Shown here: piece after piece, positions 59,360-64,000 of the stretch
Position numbering within the stretch: the stretch's first letter is position 1
Layout: each line of letters begins with the position of its first letter
Program-made: the position numbers and the translations under genes
NCBI GenBank assembly: GCA_046154645.1
Contig: JBJXDZ010000172.1
Span: forward strand, 1-64,000
DNA: 64,000 bases
Direction of reading: 5' to 3'
DNA from: Ga0077555 sp046154645
GTDB taxonomy: Bacteria > Pseudomonadota > Alphaproteobacteria > Rhizobiales > Hyphomicrobiaceae
Notes under the pieces: model-generated
What the model saw: the letters and a program-made list of their open reading frames with translations, nothing else
What the model was told of the DNA's origin: nothing
Databases searched by the model: none

Positions 59360-60805
59360 TCATTTCGTCTCGTCAGGCGCGCGATGATAGATGTCGTCGG
59401 TGCGCAGGATGTCGTCCTCGCCGAGGTAGGAGCCGATCTGCACCTCGATGATCTCGACGGGCACCTTGCCGGGGTTCTCCAAGCGGTGCCATTGCGTGGC
59501 GAAGATGTAGACGCTCTCGTTTTCGCGGACGAGCTTCTCAATGTCGCCGATCACGACCTTGGCCGTACCTTGCACCACGATCCAGTGCTCCGAGCGATGG
59601 TGGTGCATCTGCATGGAAAGCTTGCCGCCGGGCTTGACGTGCAACAGCTTGACCTGGAAGCGGGGGCCGATATTGAGCGTCTCGAAGAACCCCCAGGGGC
59701 GGTAGTTCTTGAGATGCTGCTCCTGCTCCTTACGGTTCGACTGCTTGAGCCGCGCCACGATCTTCGACACTTCCTGCGAGCGGCTCCTATCGGCGACCAG
59801 CAGGGCGTCGGGCGTGTCAACGATGATCAGATCATGCACGCCGATGGTCGAAACCAGCGAACGCTCGGTGTGGATGTACAGGTTGTGGCTGTCTTCCATG
59901 ATCGCATCGCCATGCACATAGTTGCCGTTGGCGTCATGGGGCGCGATATCCCACAGCGACGACCAGGACCCGACATCGTTCCAGCCGACATCGATGGGCA
60001 GCATGGCCGCCAGCTGCGTTTTCTCCATCACCGCATAGTCGATCGAGATGTTGGGCGACATGGCGAAGGCGGCGCGATCGAGGCGCAGGCAGCCCAAATC
60101 CTCCTGCACACCGTTGAGCGCGGCGCGGGCAGCATCGAAAATGCGGGGCTCGAGGCGTTGCAGTTCTTCCAGGAAGGCGCGGGCACCGAGCACGAAGATG
60201 CCGCTGTTCCAGAAGAAATTGCCGGCTGCGACGTAACTCTTGGCGGTCTCGATGTCCGGCTTTTCGAAGAAGGCATCGACCTTGAAGGCGCCAGCGTTGA
60301 AACCTTCGAGCGGCGTGCCCTGGCGAATATAGCCGTAGCCCGTGTGCGGCTCGGCCGGTTTGATGCCGAACAGCACCAGGCGTCCCGTGGCTGCCACCTT
60401 GGCGGCCCGCCGGACGGCTTCGACGAAGCGGGCTTCATCACGGATGACGTGGTCAGAGGGCATCACGGCAAGGATGCCGGCCGGGTTCTCACGCGCCACC
60501 GCCATGGCGGCGACAGCGATGGCCGCCGCCGTATTGCGCGCCACGGGTTCGAGGAAGATGCGCTTGGTCGACAGGCGGGCGCGTTCCAGCTCCTCCTTGA
60601 CCAGGAACCGGTGATCGTTGTTGCACAGCAGGATCGGCTCACCGAACCCGGCTTCGGTCGATAGCCGCTGCAGCGTCGAGCCGAGGAAGCTCGGTCCTGA
60701 GCCGTTGAAGAAGCGGATGAACTGCTTCGGGTACATGGAGCGGGACAGCGGCCACAGCCGGGTGCCCGAGCCGCCCGACAGGATCACCGGATGGATGGTG
60801 CTCAT
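59360..60805 (-). CDS. manC: Mannose-1-phosphate guanylyltransferase / mannose-6-phosphate isomerase
   Basis: 481 residues, a fused two-domain enzyme. N-terminal nucleotidyltransferase: ILSGGSGTRLWPLSRSMYPK, with the GTP-binding glycine loop and catalytic Arg/Lys. C-terminal cupin isomerase: HHHRSEHWIVVQGTAKV and ENPGKVPVEIIEVQIG, with the metal-site His residues. It makes GDP-mannose, a precursor of exopolysaccharide, capsule or O-antigen sugars. The nucleotide-sugar dehydrogenase gene follows 213 nt upstream on the same strand. Confidence 0.94.
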   Translation of the reverse strand: MSTIHPVILSGGSGTRLWPLSRSMYPKQFIRFFNGSGPSFLGSTLQRLSTEAGFGEPILLCNNDHRFLVKEELERARLSTKRIFLEPVARNTAAAIAVAAMAVARENPAGILAVMPSDHVIRDEARFVEAVRRAAKVAATGRLVLFGIKPAEPHTGYGYIRQGTPLEGFNAGAFKVDAFFEKPDIETAKSYVAAGNFFWNSGIFVLGARAFLEELQRLEPRIFDAARAALNGVQEDLGCLRLDRAAFAMSPNISIDYAVMEKTQLAAMLPIDVGWNDVGSWSSLWDIAPHDANGNYVHGDAIMEDSHNLYIHTERSLVSTIGVHDLIIVDTPDALLVADRSRSQEVSKIVARLKQSNRKEQEQHLKNYRPWGFFETLNIGPRFQVKLLHVKPGGKLSMQMHHHRSEHWIVVQGTAKVVIGDIEKLVRENESVYIFATQWHRLENPGKVPVEIIEVQIGSYLGEDDILRTDDIYHRAPDETK

Positions 60806-61018
60806 TTGCGCTAGTTCCTCGGGGCGACGATCACAGGCTCGCGCTATACCGGCGCATCTTGGCGGCGCGCGGATCGAAGCGGCGAATCACGGCAAAAATA
60901 ACCTGTTTCAGGGGCTTGGCTCAAGGAATTGCGCGTGCTGCCGCCAGCGCGGGCGCGCCACACTCATGTGGTGCATTCATTGCCCGCCGTTAAGTGCCTG
61001 CAATTGCTGATGTGCCCC

Positions 61019-62317
61019 TCAAAGGCGGCCATGGCTGTCGGCGGCCGGCAGCAGGGCCTTCACGTCGTAAATGATCCCGCCCTTGGCGAGCACGGCCCGT
61101 AACGCCTTGGTGCCGAGTGCCGCGATCGCGTCATGGCGCACGGCGAGCACCACGGCGTCGTAGGGGCCTTTGGGCATCGTGTCGGTCGCCGGCAGAGCGT
61201 ACTCGTGCTCGATCGCGGCAGGATCGGCGACGGGATCGTAGATGTCCACTTTGGCGGCAAAGCCTTTCAGTTCCCGCACCAAGTCGGCGACCTTGGTGTT
61301 GCGCGTATCGGGGCAGTTCTCCTTGAACGTGAAACCCATCACCAGCACGCGGGCCGTGTCGAGGCGGATCTTGTTGGCGAGCATGGTGCGCACGATGTCC
61401 ATGGCGACGAACGCCGCCATGCCGTCATTGATGCGCCGCCCGGCCAGGATCACCTCGGGGTGGAAGCCGATCGATTGCGCCTTGTGCGTTAGATAATAGG
61501 GATCGACGCCGATGCAGTGGCCGCCGACGAGGCCGGGCGTATAGCCGTGGAAGTTCCACTTGGTGCCCGCCGCAGCCAGTACATCGCGGGTTTCCAGGCC
61601 CAAGGCCTTGAACAGCTGCGCCAACTCATTGATGAGTGCGATGTTCACGTCGCGCTGGATGTTCTCGATCACCTTGGCGGCCTCGGCCACGCGGATCGAG
61701 CCGGCGCGATAGGTCCCAGCGGTGATGACGCGGGCATATACGGCGTTGACCAACTCAGCGGCTTCCGGCGTCGAGCCCGAGGTGATCTTGCGGATGTCGG
61801 GCAGGCGGTGTTTGGCGTCGCCCGGATTGATGCGCTCGGGCGAATAGCCGGCGAAGAAGTCGCGGTTGAACGTGAGCTTGGACAATCTCTCCAAGATCGG
61901 CACGCACACCTCCTCGGTGGCGCCGGGATAGACGGTCGACTCGTAGACCACCACGTCGCCGCGTTTGAGGACGCCGCCGACGGTGCGGCTGGCGCCTTCG
62001 AGCGGTGTCAGGTCCGGCCGCTTGGCCGCATCAATCGGTGTCGGCACGGTGACGATGAAGAAATTGCATGCCTTGAGGTCGGCGGCGTCGCAGGTGAAGC
62101 TCAGCCCCTTCGCCTCGCGAAACTCATCGTCGGTCACTTCGCGCGTGGTATCGATGCCGCGCCGCAGGTCCTTGACGCGGTCGGCCTTGATGTCGAAGCC
62201 GACCACGGGGAAATAGCGCGCCATGTAGGCCGCCAACGGCAGGCCGACATAGCCGAGGCCGATGATGCCAATGCGCACCTGATCGAGCGTGGGGAGGGCG
62301 GCGGGACTCGCGGCCAT
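61019..62317 (-). CDS. UDP-HexNAc-type nucleotide-sugar dehydrogenase (TviB/WbpO-like)
   Basis: 432 residues. NAD-binding GLGYVG (20-25); catalytic Cys268 in GGHCIGVDPYYL; middle-domain motif VIENIQRDVNIALINEL. The sequence layout is that of UDP-N-acetylgalactosamine/glucosamine dehydrogenases of the Vi polysaccharide type, which oxidise C6 to a uronate for capsule or O-antigen. With manC it suggests local production of an acidic or mannose-containing polysaccharide, but no glycosyltransferases are in the window. Confidence 0.9.
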   Translation of the reverse strand: MAASPAALPTLDQVRIGIIGLGYVGLPLAAYMARYFPVVGFDIKADRVKDLRRGIDTTREVTDDEFREAKGLSFTCDAADLKACNFFIVTVPTPIDAAKRPDLTPLEGASRTVGGVLKRGDVVVYESTVYPGATEEVCVPILERLSKLTFNRDFFAGYSPERINPGDAKHRLPDIRKITSGSTPEAAELVNAVYARVITAGTYRAGSIRVAEAAKVIENIQRDVNIALINELAQLFKALGLETRDVLAAAGTKWNFHGYTPGLVGGHCIGVDPYYLTHKAQSIGFHPEVILAGRRINDGMAAFVAMDIVRTMLANKIRLDTARVLVMGFTFKENCPDTRNTKVADLVRELKGFAAKVDIYDPVADPAAIEHEYALPATDTMPKGPYDAVVLAVRHDAIAALGTKALRAVLAKGGIIYDVKALLPAADSHGRL

Positions 62318-62431
62318 GGGATGAACTCGCTATCTCTGTTCATGCCCGGATAGACGACCATGGCGGCCAAGGCAAGGCATGCCCTGTCACAGCGGGGGGC
62401 AAGCCCGTGAGGTCAAGCCGGCTGGGCCGGG

Positions 62432-62457
62432 GCTGCGGCCGCGATCATGGCCGCAGC
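62432..62457. other. Stem-loop between BNR gene and nucleotide-sugar dehydrogenase
   Basis: GCTGCGGCC (62432-62440) and GGCCGCAGC (62449-62457) form a perfect 9-bp stem around GCGATCAT, in the 234-nt gap downstream of the minus-strand BNR gene. It is a plausible terminator for that gene; no T run is seen. Confidence 0.5.
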
Positions 62458-62551
62458 ATCCGGTTCGTCGGCGATCAGCCTTCATCCCAGAAGCTACAAC
62501 AATGGGTCGCGACAAAGTCTCCTTGCCGCGCCCCGCTCTGCGTCGCCGGGC

Positions 62552-63601
62552 TTAAACAGCCGCCACGCAATAGATGTCCTTCACCGGCCCAGGCAGTGGA
62601 ATGGCTTGCCAGCTGGCGCCGCCATCGGCGGTGGCGAAGATCTCGCCTTCGTAACGGGCGCCGATCACCACCTTTTTCGGGTCAGAAGCCGACAAGCCGA
62701 CCGACATGATGGTGCCGTGAACCTGAACCTTGTCGAACCGGTTCCAGGTCTTGCCGGCATCGACACTGCGATAGACCCCGCCGTCCTTGCTCGCCGCCGC
62801 CACCGACAGGGCGCAATACATCGTCTTCGGGTCTTGCGGCGATACCTTCACGTCGCGGCCGTAGGTAATCGGCGAGAAGCGCTTCATCTCCTTGTCGACC
62901 CAGGTGCGGCCCTTGTCGCGGCTCTCGAACAGCCCCATGCGGCAGGCGATAACCACGGCATCGGGATCAGCCGGACTGATGGTGATGGCATGGCCGTCCA
63001 GCATGCCTTCGGCAAAGGTGTCGGTGACAATCTTGCTCTTGAGATGCGGCAATTCGGCGAGCTCGATCAAGTGTGGGCTGCAATCATCCCAGCTTTCACC
63101 GAAGTTGAGCGTGCGTGCCGCCCCGGCGATTTCCAGCGCCGCATAAACCTCGTCCGGCCGTGTCGGATGCTGCACCAGACGCATGACGCGATGCGCGAAC
63201 GGTCCCTTGCAGCGTTCCGGAATATTGGGATTGGGCATCTTGCGCCACGTCGCGCCGGTGTCGTCGCTGCGATAGATGTCGATCGGCGAGGCGCCAGCCA
63301 GGATGCGCTTGGGATCGCGGCTGTCAAACAGGAAGCACCAGACCTGCTTTTTGGCATCGGGGAAAGTTGCGCGCTTGAAGCTGCCGCCGCCGTCGGTCGA
63401 GAGCCATACGCCGTCAATGGTACCAGCGAGAACGACCTTGCCGTCCTTCGGGTGGACATTCACCGTATAGGTCTCGAGGTCCGGCAGGACATTCTGCCAG
63501 TCACCGCCAGCGGCGCGGCGGAACACGCCCACCTTGCCGATAGCCTCCGGGCGTCCGACATAGCCGGCGACACCGGCGAATAGTGTGGTCTCAGCTGACA
63601 T
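62552..63601 (-). CDS. BNR/Asp-box repeat beta-propeller protein
   Basis: 349 residues from ATG at 63601 (GGAA six bases upstream; ATG 63607 is possible). Asp-box repeats are spaced along the chain: STDGGGSF, RSDDTGATW, SRDKGRTW, RSVDAGKTW and TADGGASW, as in sialidase- and photosystem-assembly-type propellers. No signal peptide is seen, and no catalytic sialidase residues are obvious, so it is probably a binding or structural propeller. The ligand is unknown. Confidence 0.8.
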   Translation of the reverse strand: MSAETTLFAGVAGYVGRPEAIGKVGVFRRAAGGDWQNVLPDLETYTVNVHPKDGKVVLAGTIDGVWLSTDGGGSFKRATFPDAKKQVWCFLFDSRDPKRILAGASPIDIYRSDDTGATWRKMPNPNIPERCKGPFAHRVMRLVQHPTRPDEVYAALEIAGAARTLNFGESWDDCSPHLIELAELPHLKSKIVTDTFAEGMLDGHAITISPADPDAVVIACRMGLFESRDKGRTWVDKEMKRFSPITYGRDVKVSPQDPKTMYCALSVAAASKDGGVYRSVDAGKTWNRFDKVQVHGTIMSVGLSASDPKKVVIGARYEGEIFATADGGASWQAIPLPGPVKDIYCVAAV

Positions 63602-63682
63602 GGGCATTTCCTTTGCAAGTGATCAGCCGCCGCCACGCACCGCACGTCTCATGATTGCGATGCCTGGCGGCGAATGCTGGGT

Positions 63683-64000
63683 TCAGGCGGGCAGGCGGTA
63701 GGCCTGGCGGGCGTAGATTTTCCAGCTGTCGCCAGCCTTCTGCCAGACTTGCATCACGCCAACTTTCGTTTGCGTTGTTTTCCCGTCAACTTCGGATTCC
63801 GATTCCCAGATGTGCCGCGCGATGGCTGCTGTTCCCGTGACATCGACCTTGATGTCGGAATACTTCAGGGACTTCATCACTCCCTTGCGCGCTTTCACGG
63901 CGGCGAGGAACTGCGCCTTGTTTTCGATCGTGCCCGAGGAGTGACCATAGTTGACGTTGTCTGCCACCAAAGTTTCGAGCTTGGCCAAATCTTGTTTCAG
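63683..64000 (-). CDS. NTF2-like / SnoaL-type protein (partial at window edge)
   Basis: The C-terminal 105 codons are seen; the gene runs off the right end, where the frame is still open. The text LAKLETLVADNVNYGHSSG, with VGVMQVWQKAGDSWKIYARQ near the end, is the cone-shaped NTF2-like fold of nuclear-transport-factor-2/DUF4440 proteins, which bind small ligands or act as small hydrolases. The start and any signal peptide are outside the window. A TTG at 63988 inside the frame is not the true start. Confidence 0.75.
   Translation of the reverse strand: MKQDLAKLETLVADNVNYGHSSGTIENKAQFLAAVKARKGVMKSLKYSDIKVDVTGTAAIARHIWESESEVDGKTTQTKVGVMQVWQKAGDSWKIYARQAYRLPA

Overview
The window is high-GC chromosomal DNA from an alphaproteobacterium, most likely of the Hyphomicrobiales or a nearby order; genus and species cannot be fixed from the sequence. 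The evidence is the tuf-S10-spc-secY-adk-rpsM-rpsK-rpoA-rplQ order with no rpmJ or rpsD between secY and rplQ, a cysteine-free L31, an Adk with a four-Cys LID, and the mix of DUF1194, DUF2939 and DUF4189 proteins. No tRNA, rRNA, CRISPR array, prophage or transposase gene was seen.

Left part (1-16.4 kb): the end of tuf, then a continuous ribosomal protein supercluster on the + strand (rpsJ to rplO, secY, adk, rpsM, rpsK, rpoA, rplQ, rpmE), closed by a strong two-way terminator at 16390-16430. Many genes overlap or nearly touch, but several gaps carry stem-loops. These include a repeat family whose stems covary around a conserved loop (7.06, 7.9-8.06 and 9.9 kb), an attenuator-like arrangement between adk and rpsM, and six copies of a heptamer between rpoA and rplQ. 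L2 has an altered C-terminal motif and L5 a long basic N-terminal extension.

Middle part (16.4-35.3 kb): mostly single metabolic genes on both strands: a molybdenum hydroxylase large subunit, a D-2-hydroxyacid dehydrogenase, a Tat-exported flavoprotein, a gamma-glutamyltransferase, an orphan TRAP binding protein, a glutathione transferase, a beta-carbonic anhydrase, a sulfotransferase, a cupin, small secreted proteins and RecQ. Convergent pairs are separated by hairpin terminators.

35.3-40.1 kb (minus strand): the most interesting locus. Five genes are packed as one operon: a coiled-coil protein, a trans-envelope OmpA-family protein with a cytoplasmic longin/roadblock-like region, a Ras-like small GTPase with an unusual switch II, a histidine kinase and a lone receiver protein. 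I read it as a candidate envelope-to-cytoplasm signalling system joining a GTPase switch to a two-component pair.

40.2-64 kb: a CoA transferase, a VWA-like secreted protein, small secreted and repair/hydrolase genes, an MFS transporter, a palindromic repeat lying inside an open frame, then a cobalamin riboswitch controlling btuB-btuF-btuC-btuD for vitamin B12 uptake. After that come a patatin, two orphan solute-binding proteins, a flavoprotein, an HD-type protein, a thioredoxin-fold protein, a CMD-family protein, two nucleotide-sugar genes for polysaccharide synthesis, a BNR-repeat protein and a truncated NTF2-like protein at the right edge.
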